Source: BQOK01 sp048388525
GTDB lineage: Bacteria; Bacillota; Clostridia; Oscillospirales; Ruminococcaceae
Direction: 5' to 3'
NCBI RefSeq assembly: GCF_048388525.1
Contig: NZ_DBGCTQ010000092.1
Span: 5,509 to 69,508 of the forward strand
Length of the DNA stretch: 64,000 nt
Position 1 is the first letter of the stretch; every line of letters begins with the position of its first letter. A program made the position numbers and the translations under genes. The notes beneath the pieces were generated by a model. It was not told the origin of the DNA. It searched no databases and was given only the letters and a program-made list of their open reading frames with translations. Shown one piece after another: positions 57,682 through 64,000 of this stretch.

Positions 57682-58185
57682 ATGGAAAGAAGAAATCGTG
57701 AAGTGGACGACGGCATGATCGAGAAGGTCGTCGCCATCAACCGCGTATCCAAAACCGTTAAGGGCGGCCGCGTGATGAAGTTCAGCGCTCTGGTTGTCGT
57801 GGGTGACGGCAAGGGCACCATCGGTTTTGGCATGGGCAAGGCGGGCGAGGTTCCCGAGGCGATCCGCAAGGGCATCGAGAACGCCAAAAAGAACATGCAC
57901 AAGATCGCCATGCGGGGCACCACCATTCCCCACGAGATTGTGGGCGAGTTCGGGGCAGGCCGCATTCTGATGCGCCCCGCGGCCCCCGGTACCGGCGTGA
58001 TCGCCGGCGGCCCCGTGCGTGCGGTGCTGGAAGCCGCCGGCATTAAGGACATCCGTACCAAGTGCCTGCGCTCCAACAACCCCTGCAACGTGGTAACCGC
58101 CACCGTGAACGGCCTGTGCAGCCTGGTCAGCGCCGAGGAAGTGGCTGCCAAGCGCGGCAAGACCGTGAAGGAAATCTTAGGTTAA
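57682..58185 (+). CDS. rpsE: 30S ribosomal protein S5
   Basis: A 167-residue S5 of the mRNA entry channel and the accuracy centre. It shows EKVVAINRVSKTVKGGRVMK, FSALVVVGDGKGTIGFGMGK (double-stranded RNA-binding loop) and RILMRPAAPGTGVIAGGPVR. AAGGAGGAGG precedes the ATG. It is followed by the unusual rpmD. Confidence 0.98.
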   Translation: MERRNREVDDGMIEKVVAINRVSKTVKGGRVMKFSALVVVGDGKGTIGFGMGKAGEVPEAIRKGIENAKKNMHKIAMRGTTIPHEIVGEFGAGRILMRPAAPGTGVIAGGPVRAVLEAAGIKDIRTKCLRSNNPCNVVTATVNGLCSLVSAEEVAAKRGKTVKEILG

Positions 58186-58199
58186 GGAGGTAGCTGATC

Positions 58200-58634
58200 A
58201 TGGCAGAAACCGAAAAGAAGGTCGCGGCCGCCGAGGCTGCCACCGAGGAAAAGGCTGCGGCTAAAAAGCCCGCCGCCAAAAAGCCCGCCGCTAAAAAGGC
58301 GGCGGACGGCGAAAAGGCTGCTGCGAAGAAGCCCGCCGCCAAAAAGCCTGCGGCTAAAAAGGCCGAAGGCGAGGCCGCTCCCAAAAAGAGCGCGGCCAAA
58401 AAGGCCGAGGGCGAAGCTGCCCCCAAGAAGGCCGCCGCTCCCAAGGCGAAGGCCGAGGGCGTTTTGACCATTAAACTGGTCAAGAGCCTGTCGGGCCGCA
58501 GCGTAAAGCAGATCGCTACCGCGAAGAGCCTGGGCCTGAGCCGCATTGGCGACGTTGCCGTTCAGCCGGATAACGCCCCCACCAGCGGCAAGATCGCTAA
58601 AATCAGCCACATGGTCGTGGTCACCAAAGCGTAA
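58200..58634 (+). CDS. rpmD: 50S ribosomal protein L30 with Lys/Ala/Pro-rich N-terminal extension
   Basis: Residues 87-144 are a complete, ordinary L30 (LTIKLVKSLSGRSVKQIATA, KSLGLSRIGDVAVQPDNAPT), normally the whole protein at about 60 residues. Residues 1-86 are an added low-complexity tail of Lys, Ala, Pro and Glu. The 18-residue unit EKAAAKKPAAKKPAAKKA occurs identically at 17-34 and 38-55; KAEGEAAPKK occurs at 54-63 and 68-77. TAAGGAGG lies 10 bases before ATG 58200, and no good internal start exists, so the tail is translated. It resembles histone H1/HctB-like or AAKKP tails and should be disordered and strongly basic. Position between rpsE and rplO is canonical. Confidence 0.95.
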   Translation: MAETEKKVAAAEAATEEKAAAKKPAAKKPAAKKAADGEKAAAKKPAAKKPAAKKAEGEAAPKKSAAKKAEGEAAPKKAAAPKAKAEGVLTIKLVKSLSGRSVKQIATAKSLGLSRIGDVAVQPDNAPTSGKIAKISHMVVVTKA

Positions 58635-58655
58635 CAGCAAGGAGGTGCAAGCACA

Positions 58656-59096
58656 TTGAAGCTTCATGAATTAAAGCCCGCAGAGGGTTCTACCACCGCT
58701 GCGAAACGCAAGGGCCGCGGTCACGGCAGCGGAAACGGCAAGACCGCCGGTTACGGCCACAAGGGCCAGAAAGCGCGTTCGGGCGTGAAAAAGGCCGGGT
58801 TCGAAGGCGGCCAGATGCCCCTTCAGCGCCGCCTGCCCAAGCGCGGTTTCAACAACATTTTCGCCACCGAGTATGCTACCGTTAAGGTGAGCGATCTGGA
58901 GGCAAGGTTTGAGGCCGGCGCAGTGGTGGATACCAAGGCCCTGGTCGAGGCCGGTCTGATCAAAAAAAGCCTGGACGGCGTGAAGGTCCTGGGCAACGGC
59001 GAGCTGACCAAAGCCCTGACCGTGCAGGTGGCCGCCTTTACTGCTTCCGCCAAAGAGAAAATCGAAAAGGCGGGCGGAAAGGCAGAGGTGATCTAA
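58656..59096 (+). CDS. rplO: 50S ribosomal protein L15
   Basis: A 146-residue L15 with TTG start after CAAGGAGGTG. It shows KLHELKPAEGSTTAAKRKGR, GHGSGNGKTAGYGHKGQKAR, FEGGQMPLQRRLPKRGFNNI and the C-terminal domain ending KEKIEKAGGKAEVI. The secY start lies one base after the stop. Confidence 0.98.
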   Translation: MKLHELKPAEGSTTAAKRKGRGHGSGNGKTAGYGHKGQKARSGVKKAGFEGGQMPLQRRLPKRGFNNIFATEYATVKVSDLEARFEAGAVVDTKALVEAGLIKKSLDGVKVLGNGELTKALTVQVAAFTASAKEKIEKAGGKAEVI

Positions 59097-59097
59097 G

Positions 59098-60402
59098 GTG
59101 TTCGATACATTCCGCAATGCGTGGAAGATCCCCGAACTGCGTAAGAAGATCCTGTACACCCTGATGGTCATCGTTATTTTCCGTCTGGGCTGCGTTATTA
59201 CCGTGCCCTACATCAATGCGGATGCGCTCACCCTGTTCGCTTCCGGGACCGGCAACATGCTGGATTACCTGAACATGATGAGCGGCGGCGCGCTCAGCCA
59301 GTGCGCCATCTTTGCTTTGGGCGTTGGTCCCTACATCAACGCCTCCATCATCATGCAGCTGCTCACCGTGGCCATTCCGGCACTGGAGCGCCTGTCCAAG
59401 GAGGGCGAGGACGGCCGGCGCAAGCTGACCCGCATTACCCGCTATGTGGGCGGCGGCATTGCCCTGGCCATGGCCATCGGCTACTACCTGATCATCCGCA
59501 ACAACTACGGCGCGGTTGCTTACACCACCGGCTGGCAGGGCTGGTTTGCGGCGGTGGTCATTGTGCTGACCTTTACCGCAGGCGCACAGTTCATTACCTG
59601 GCTGGGTGAGCAGATCGACGCCAAGGGCATCGGCAACGGCGTGTCGCTGCTGATCTTTGCGGGCATTATCTCCCGCTGGAGCAGCGTGATCACCGCCGTG
59701 AAGAGCCTGCTGACCCGGGCGGCTTCCGGCGAGCCCCAGATCTATGCGTTCCTGCCCCTGTTCCTGGTGTTGGCGCTGGTGGTGGTGGTGTTCGTGGTCA
59801 TTCTGACCAATGCCGAGCGCCGCATCCCGGTGCAGTACGCAAAACGGGTGGTGGGCCGCAAGATGTACGGCGGCCAGGCCAGCCACATTCCCCTGAAGGT
59901 GAACATGAGCGGCGTTATGCCCATCATTTTTGCCAGCGCGCTGGTCAGCATCCCCAACATGATCGGCAGCTTTATCAACTTTGACGCGGCGGCGCACCCG
60001 TTCTGGGCATCCTTTTTCCAGGTGTTCAACTACCGGAGCTTTTTGTACGCCGTGATCTACCTGCTGCTGATCGTTGCTTTCAACTATTTCTATGTGGCAA
60101 TCCAGTATAACCCCGTGGAAATCGCCAACAATCTGCGCAAAAACAACGGCGCGATCCCCGGCATCCGGCCGGGCAAGCCCACCAGCGACTTCATTACCAA
60201 GAGCCTGTCCAAGATCACCTTTATCGGGGCGATGTTCTTGGGGGTCGTGGCCATTCTGCCCATCATTCTGGGCAATGTGACCGGCACGAACATCCAGCTG
60301 GGCGGCACGAGCTTGCTGATCGTTGTGGGCGTGGCCCTGGATACTGGCCGCAGCATGGAAAGCTACATGCTGATGCGCCATCACAAGGGCTTCCTGGAAT
60401 AA
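59098..60402 (+). CDS. secY: Preprotein translocase subunit SecY
   Basis: A 434-residue ten-helix channel protein of the Sec translocon. It starts with GTG. Seen: FRNAWKIPELRKKILYTLMV (TM1), the plug region ISGGALSQCAIFALGVGPYI as MSGGALSQCAIFALGVGPYI, NASIIMQLLTVAIPALERLS, the cytoplasmic loop NAERRIPVQYAKRVVGRKMY and the C-terminal RSMESYMLMRHHKGFLE. No Shine-Dalgarno separate from the rplO end is visible, so translation is coupled. It lies in the usual place before adk. Confidence 0.98.
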   Translation: MFDTFRNAWKIPELRKKILYTLMVIVIFRLGCVITVPYINADALTLFASGTGNMLDYLNMMSGGALSQCAIFALGVGPYINASIIMQLLTVAIPALERLSKEGEDGRRKLTRITRYVGGGIALAMAIGYYLIIRNNYGAVAYTTGWQGWFAAVVIVLTFTAGAQFITWLGEQIDAKGIGNGVSLLIFAGIISRWSSVITAVKSLLTRAASGEPQIYAFLPLFLVLALVVVVFVVILTNAERRIPVQYAKRVVGRKMYGGQASHIPLKVNMSGVMPIIFASALVSIPNMIGSFINFDAAAHPFWASFFQVFNYRSFLYAVIYLLLIVAFNYFYVAIQYNPVEIANNLRKNNGAIPGIRPGKPTSDFITKSLSKITFIGAMFLGVVAILPIILGNVTGTNIQLGGTSLLIVVGVALDTGRSMESYMLMRHHKGFLE

Positions 60403-60446
60403 ACAGGGAACCCCCATCTTGACAAAAGGAAAGGGGACAAACGAGC

Positions 60447-61079
60447 ATGAATCTGATCCTGTTGGGCGCTCCGGGCGCCGGCAAAGGGACCCAGGCGGAA
60501 GTGGTTTGCGACAAGCTGAACATTCCGGCCATCAGCACCGGGAATATCCTGCGCGCCGCAGTAAAAAACGGAACTGAAATGGGCTTGAAAGCCAAGGAAT
60601 ACATCGAAAACGGCTCGCTTGTCCCCGACCCCGTCATCATCGGCATCATCAAAGAGCGGCTGACCGAGCCCGACTGTGCCGGCGGCTTTATCCTGGACGG
60701 CGTGCCCCGCACGGTGGCCCAGGCTGAGGCGCTGGAGCAGATGGGGGTGGTCATCGACAAGGTGGTGGATCTTGAGGTGGCGGACGAGGTGATCATGAAA
60801 CGCCTTTCCGGCCGGCGGGTCTGCTCGGCGTGCGGGGCTTCCTACCATGTGGAGCACAAGCCCAGCCGCGAGCCGGACCGCTGCGACCGGTGCGGCGGCG
60901 CGCTGATCGCCCGCAAGGACGACGAGCCTGAAACGGTGAGGGACCGGCTGCGCACCTATCACGAGCTCACCGAACCGCTGATCGAGTTTTACCGCCAGCG
61001 GGGTAAGCTGGTGGTGGTGGAAGGCCAGGACGACATCGCCGATACCACCGCGCTGCTGTTGAAGGCATTGGAGGCTTGA
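60447..61079 (+). CDS. adk: Adenylate kinase, zinc-LID type
   Basis: A 210-residue enzyme interconverting ATP plus AMP and 2 ADP. P-loop GAPGAGKGTQ (7-16), AMP site ISTGNILRAAVKNGTE and GFILDGVPRTVAQAEAL (Asp and Arg residues in place). The LID domain carries a four-cysteine zinc site (CSACGASYHVEHKPSREPDR, then CDRCG), as in Gram-positive Adk. The map start lies four bases after the stop. Confidence 0.97.
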   Translation: MNLILLGAPGAGKGTQAEVVCDKLNIPAISTGNILRAAVKNGTEMGLKAKEYIENGSLVPDPVIIGIIKERLTEPDCAGGFILDGVPRTVAQAEALEQMGVVIDKVVDLEVADEVIMKRLSGRRVCSACGASYHVEHKPSREPDRCDRCGGALIARKDDEPETVRDRLRTYHELTEPLIEFYRQRGKLVVVEGQDDIADTTALLLKALEA

Positions 61080-61083
61080 GCGC

Positions 61084-61857
61084 GTGATCCAGATCAAAAA
61101 TGCCAAGGAGCTCACAGCAATGCGCCGCGCCTGCGAGATCAGCGCCGAGGCGCTGCGGCTCGGCGGCGGCGCGATCGAGGCGGGAATTACCACCGCCGAG
61201 ATCGACAAGATCATTTTCGACTTTATCAAAGGGCAGGGCGCCAGGCCCAACTTCAAGGGCCTGTACGGGTTCCCGGGCACCGCGTGCATCAGCGTGAACG
61301 ACGAGGTGATCCACGGCATCCCCAGCAAAAAAAAGGTGATCCGGCCCGGCGATATCGTGAGCATCGACACAGGGGCTGCCTGGGGTGGCTTTAACGGCGA
61401 CAATGCCTGCACCTTTGGGTGCGGCAAGCTGGATCTTGAGGCCCGGCGGCTGCTGGAGGTCACCCGCGAAAGCCTGCACTGCGGCATTCGGGCCGCGGTG
61501 TGCGGCGCGCGGGTGGGCGATATCAGCCACGCCGTGCAGACCTATGTGGAGGAAAACGGTTTTTCTGTTGTTCGCAGCTTTGTGGGCCACGGCGTGGGCA
61601 AAGAGCTTCACGAGGACCCGGAGGTGCCGAATTTCGGCGCCGCAGGGCGCGGCCCGCGGCTGGTGAGCGGGATGACCCTGGCCATTGAACCGATGGTCAA
61701 TCAGAAACACTACACGGTGAAAACCGACGCCGATGGATGGACGGTTCGCACGGCGGACGGCGGCCTTTCCGCTCACTTTGAGCACACGGTCGCCATGACC
61801 GCCGCAGGGCCCGAGGTCCTGACCAAGGCCTGGGAGGGTGCAGCATGGACTTTGTAA
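61084..61857 (+). CDS. map: Methionine aminopeptidase, type I
   Basis: A 257-residue dinuclear metalloprotease that removes initiator Met. Metal ligands: Asp in IVSIDTGAAWGGFNGDNACT (both Asp positions), His in FVGHGVGKELHEDPEVPNFG, Glu in MTLAIEPMVN and Glu in FEHTVAMT. GTG start. It lacks the N-terminal zinc-finger extension. It overlaps the KOW gene by 13 bases. Confidence 0.97.
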   Translation: MIQIKNAKELTAMRRACEISAEALRLGGGAIEAGITTAEIDKIIFDFIKGQGARPNFKGLYGFPGTACISVNDEVIHGIPSKKKVIRPGDIVSIDTGAAWGGFNGDNACTFGCGKLDLEARRLLEVTRESLHCGIRAAVCGARVGDISHAVQTYVEENGFSVVRSFVGHGVGKELHEDPEVPNFGAAGRGPRLVSGMTLAIEPMVNQKHYTVKTDADGWTVRTADGGLSAHFEHTVAMTAAGPEVLTKAWEGAAWTL

Positions 61858-62096
61858 AAGGCCGGCTGGTGCGCTCGCGGGCAGGCAGGGACAAGACCCG
61901 CACCTTCGCGGTGCTGGCCGTGGAAGGCCAGATGCTTTTTCTCGCAGACGGAAGCCTGCGCAGACTGGAGCGGCCAAAGCCGAAAAAGATAAGGCATGTG
62001 GCCCCCACCGCCACCGTCCTGCAAAGCGAAAGCCTTGCAAACGACAAACAGCTCAGTGAGGCGATCCGCGCCTTTGACGCGGCTCACCCCACTTAA
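61845..62096 (+). CDS. KOW-domain RNA-binding protein (L14e-like)
   Basis: An 83-residue protein beginning MDFVKGRLVRSRAGRDKTRT, a KOW-like RNA-binding barrel, followed by FAVLAVEGQMLFLADGSLRR and a basic loop RPKPKKIRHVAPTATVL. Such proteins sit between map and infA in many Clostridia and Bacilli and are annotated as KOW-domain or L14e-like RNA-binding proteins; their function is unclear. GGGAGGGTG lies upstream of the ATG within map. Confidence 0.85.
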   Translation: MDFVKGRLVRSRAGRDKTRTFAVLAVEGQMLFLADGSLRRLERPKPKKIRHVAPTATVLQSESLANDKQLSEAIRAFDAAHPT

Positions 62097-62115
62097 TCTC
62101 AGAGGAGGGAAGCGC

Positions 62116-62334
62116 TTGTCCAAAGAAGACGTTATTGAAGTTGAGGGCGTGGTTATAGAAGCCCTGCCCAATGCCACCTTCCGGGTGGAGCTGGCAAACG
62201 GCCATCGGTTGCTGGCACATATCTCCGGCAAGCTGCGGACCAATTTCATCCGCATCCTGCCCGGGGACAAGGTCACACTGGAAATGTCGCCCTATGATCT
62301 CACAAAGGGCCGCATCACCTGGCGCTCGAAATAA
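62116..62334 (+). CDS. infA: Translation initiation factor IF-1
   Basis: A 72-residue OB-fold factor that occupies the A site during initiation. The TTG start follows AGAGGAGGGAAGCGC; the frame from 61996 is an extension through the KOW gene. It shows SKEDVIEVEGVVIEALPNAT, FRVELANGHRLLAHISGKLR and ILPGDKVTLEMSPYDLTKGR, the standard IF-1 sequence. Confidence 0.97.
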   Translation: MSKEDVIEVEGVVIEALPNATFRVELANGHRLLAHISGKLRTNFIRILPGDKVTLEMSPYDLTKGRITWRSK

Positions 62335-62361
62335 GCGCCACACAAAAGGAGGTTCATCATC

Positions 62362-62475
62362 ATGAAGGTCAAACCTTCCGTGAAACCCATCTGCGAAAAG
62401 TGCAAGGTCATCAAGCGCAAAGGCCGCGTGATGGTCATCTGCGAAAACCCCAAGCACAAGCAGCGCCAGGGCTGA
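62362..62475 (+). CDS. rpmJ: 50S ribosomal protein L36
   Basis: A 37-residue protein from ATG 62362 to TGA 62473-62475, the smallest ribosomal protein. Sequence MKVKPSVKPICEKCKVIKRK and KGRVMVICENPKHKQRQG shows the zinc site (CxxC, then Cys and His). AAAGGAGG lies 11 bases upstream. Confidence 0.97.
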   Translation: MKVKPSVKPICEKCKVIKRKGRVMVICENPKHKQRQG

Positions 62476-62563
62476 GGCCCGAAGCGCTTGGGGGGCAAGT
62501 GCGTAGATTCCCGGCGCAGCCCCCGACACGGACATGGGATGTATATTAGGAGGTTTTTAAACT

Positions 62564-62935
62564 ATGGCACGTATTGCCGGCGTTGACCTGCCCCGCGAAA
62601 AGCGCGTGGAAGTAGGCCTGACTTATATCTATGGCATCGGTCCCAGCACCGCCAAGAAGATCCTGGCTGGTACCAAGATCGATCCCGACACCCGCGTAAA
62701 AGACCTGACCAACGAGCAGGAAGGCCTGATCCGCGAATATATCGACAAGAACAACGTCATCGTGGAGGGCGATCTGCGCCGCAACGTGGCGCTGGACATT
62801 AAGCGCCTGGTGGAGGTGCAGTGCTACCGCGGCGTGCGCCATCGCAAGGGTTTGCCCGTGCGCGGCCAGCGCACCAAGACCAACGCCCGTACCCGCAAGG
62901 GGCCGAAGCGCACCGTGGCGAACAAGAAGAAGTAA
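62564..62935 (+). CDS. rpsM: 30S ribosomal protein S13
   Basis: A 123-residue S13 of the 30S head. It shows ARIAGVDLPREKRVEVGLTY, IYGIGPSTAKKILAGTKIDP (helix-two-turn-helix) and the basic tail RGLPVRGQRTKTNARTRKGP, as CYRGVRHRKGLPVRGQRTKT. TTAGGAGG lies upstream after an 88-base gap from rpmJ. Confidence 0.98.
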   Translation: MARIAGVDLPREKRVEVGLTYIYGIGPSTAKKILAGTKIDPDTRVKDLTNEQEGLIREYIDKNNVIVEGDLRRNVALDIKRLVEVQCYRGVRHRKGLPVRGQRTKTNARTRKGPKRTVANKKK

Positions 62936-62950
62936 GGAGGAGGAACAGAA

Positions 62951-63358
62951 ATGGCAACCAAAGCTGCTGCTAAAAAGGGTGCCGTGCGCACCAAACGGCG
63001 CGAGCGCAAGAACATTGAGCGCGGCGCTGCGCACATTCAGAGCACCTTTAACAATACCATCGTAACCATCACCGACACGCAGGGCAACACCGTTTCCTGG
63101 GCCAGCTCGGGCGGTTTGAACTTCCGTGGTTCCCGCAAGAGCACTCCCTACGCCGCGCAGTCCGCCGCTGAGACCGCAGCCAAGGCCGCGATGGAACACG
63201 GCATGAAGAGCGTGGAAGTGTACGTAAAGGGCCCCGGTTCCGGCCGTGAAGCCGCGATCCGCGCGCTCCAGGCCACCGGCCTTGAGGTCAACATGATCAA
63301 GGACGTGACCCCCATCCCTCACAACGGCTGCCGCCCCCCGAAGCGCCGCCGCATCTGA
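62951..63358 (+). CDS. rpsK: 30S ribosomal protein S11
   Basis: A 135-residue S11 of the 30S platform. It shows NIERGAAHIQSTFNNTIVTI, TDTQGNTVSWASSGGLNFRG, SRKSTPYAAQSAAETAAKAA and the C-terminal DVTPIPHNGCRPPKRRRI. AAGGAGGAGG precedes the ATG. Confidence 0.98.
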   Translation: MATKAAAKKGAVRTKRRERKNIERGAAHIQSTFNNTIVTITDTQGNTVSWASSGGLNFRGSRKSTPYAAQSAAETAAKAAMEHGMKSVEVYVKGPGSGREAAIRALQATGLEVNMIKDVTPIPHNGCRPPKRRRI

Positions 63359-63377
63359 TTTTTAAGGAGGAACAAGA

Positions 63378-64000
63378 ATGGCAAGATATACAGGCGCAGT
63401 GTGCCGTCAGTGCCGCCGCGAAGGTCAGAAACTGTTTTTGAAAGGCGAGCGCTGCTACTCTGACAAGTGCGCGTTTGCGCGCCGCAGCACCGTACCCGGC
63501 CAGCATGGCCCCAACCAGATGCGCAAGAAGGTCAGCGAATATGGCCTGCAGCTGCGCGCAAAGCAGAAGGCAAAACGCTACTACGGCGTGCTGGAGAGCC
63601 AGTTCGCCCACTATTTCGACATGGCCGAGCGCAAGAGCGGCATCACCGGTGAAAACCTGCTGCGCATCCTGGAGAGCCGGCTGGACAACGTGGTGTACCG
63701 CGCGGGCTTTGCCATGAGCCGCAAGGAGGCCCGCCAGCTGGTGCTGCACCGCCACTTCACCGTGAATGGCCAGCTGGTGAACATCCCCTCCTACCTGCTC
63801 AAGGCCGGCGACAAGGTGGAGATCAAGACCACCGACTGCGGCAAGCTGAAGGAGTGCGTTGAAAAGAACGGCTCCCGCCCCACCCCCTCCTGGATGACCA
63901 AGGACACCGAGAAGATGAGCGTGATTGTGGACCGGCTGCCGGACCGCGCCGACATCGACTTCGACGTGGCCGAGCACCTGATCGTTGAGTTGTACTCCAA
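63378..64000 (+). CDS. rpsD: 30S ribosomal protein S4, 3' end outside the window
   Basis: The first 207 residues of S4, cut by the window end. It shows ARYTGAVCRQCRREGQKLFL and CYSDKCAFARR, giving a CxxC...C...C N-terminal zinc site (zinc-bound form). The S4 domain follows as ESRLDNVVYRAGFAMSRKEA, RQLVLHRHFTVNGQLVNIPS. AAGGAGG precedes the ATG. rpoA and rplQ would be expected next but lie outside. Confidence 0.97.
   Translation, partial: MARYTGAVCRQCRREGQKLFLKGERCYSDKCAFARRSTVPGQHGPNQMRKKVSEYGLQLRAKQKAKRYYGVLESQFAHYFDMAERKSGITGENLLRILESRLDNVVYRAGFAMSRKEARQLVLHRHFTVNGQLVNIPSYLLKAGDKVEIKTTDCGKLKECVEKNGSRPTPSWMTKDTEKMSVIVDRLPDRADIDFDVAEHLIVELYS

Noticed and set aside
58200..58460. The L30 tail as a separate small basic protein or as a mis-called start
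   Set aside because: It is in frame with L30 without a stop, and the only strong ribosome site is at the upstream ATG.
1..64000. CRISPR arrays, rRNA genes or intact insertion sequences
   Set aside because: No regularly spaced repeats, rRNA signatures or full transposase genes were seen.

Overview
The window is a chromosomal segment of a high-GC, Gram-positive-type anaerobe, most likely a Clostridia member of the Oscillospiraceae/Ruminococcaceae (Faecalibacterium-Gemmiger-Subdoligranulum side). The family level is inference. It rests on the S10-spc-alpha ribosomal order, zinc-type S14 and S4, sigmaA promoters with strong GGAGG ribosome sites, RqcH, a Bce/Vex-type module, YesMN plus Lpl-type sugar transport, and the lack of any outer-membrane genes. 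No CRISPR array, rRNA or intact insertion sequence was seen.

Region by region. 1-323 is the 3' end of lysS. 324-6130 is a lower-GC accessory patch of small, broken or chimeric genes: a clipped condensation-domain protein, a C-terminal fragment of a Tn916-type integrase abutting a decapitated serine hydrolase, a small Cys-rich protein, a DUF1905-nitroreductase fusion, DUF3788, an XRE/GyrI-like regulator, a frameshifted gene and an N-terminally damaged glyoxalase. 6225-17411 is a carbohydrate locus. A GH65 phosphorylase and a GH125-like (alpha/alpha)6 glycosidase are divergent from a LacI repressor, a CUT1 ABC transporter, a GH31 glycosidase and beta-phosphoglucomutase. Shared AAACGATT half-site operators lie just downstream of both divergent promoters. 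The inferred flow is oligosaccharide import, trimming by GH31/GH125-like enzymes, phosphorolysis by GH65 to beta-glucose 1-phosphate, then glucose 6-phosphate through PgmB.

17502-20545 holds ruvX, a ClC channel, a DUF1836 protein and a DUF4203-like membrane protein. 20727-25171 is a Bce/Vex-type peptide-sensing module (response regulator, kinase, ABC ATPase, FtsX-type permease). 25271-36838 is a second sugar locus: a YesN/YesM pair divergent from two Lpl-type permeases and a lipoprotein, then a DUF4091/GH123-like protein, a Gfo/Idh/MocA oxidoreductase and a second GH31 enzyme.

37116-40052 is an isolated AT-rich gene for a 978-residue protein: SF1/Upf1-like helicase, long coiled coil, one phospholipase-D (HKD) nuclease-like motif and a C-terminal zinc ribbon. 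It sits beside tRNA-Leu(CAA) and is the best candidate for a little-described (possibly antiviral) system. 40820-49079 is housekeeping: a SigH-like sigma factor, a degenerate tRNA-Arg(CCT)-like sequence, a zinc-ribbon protein, a DUF2142 membrane protein, DUF1858, trmK, a Nif3 protein, a PH-domain protein, rqcH and a zinc-ribbon membrane protein. 49221-64000 is the S10-spc-alpha ribosomal superoperon from rpsJ to a truncated rpsD, with secY, adk, map, a KOW protein and infA. Its oddest member is L30, which carries an 86-residue Lys/Ala/Pro repeat extension.
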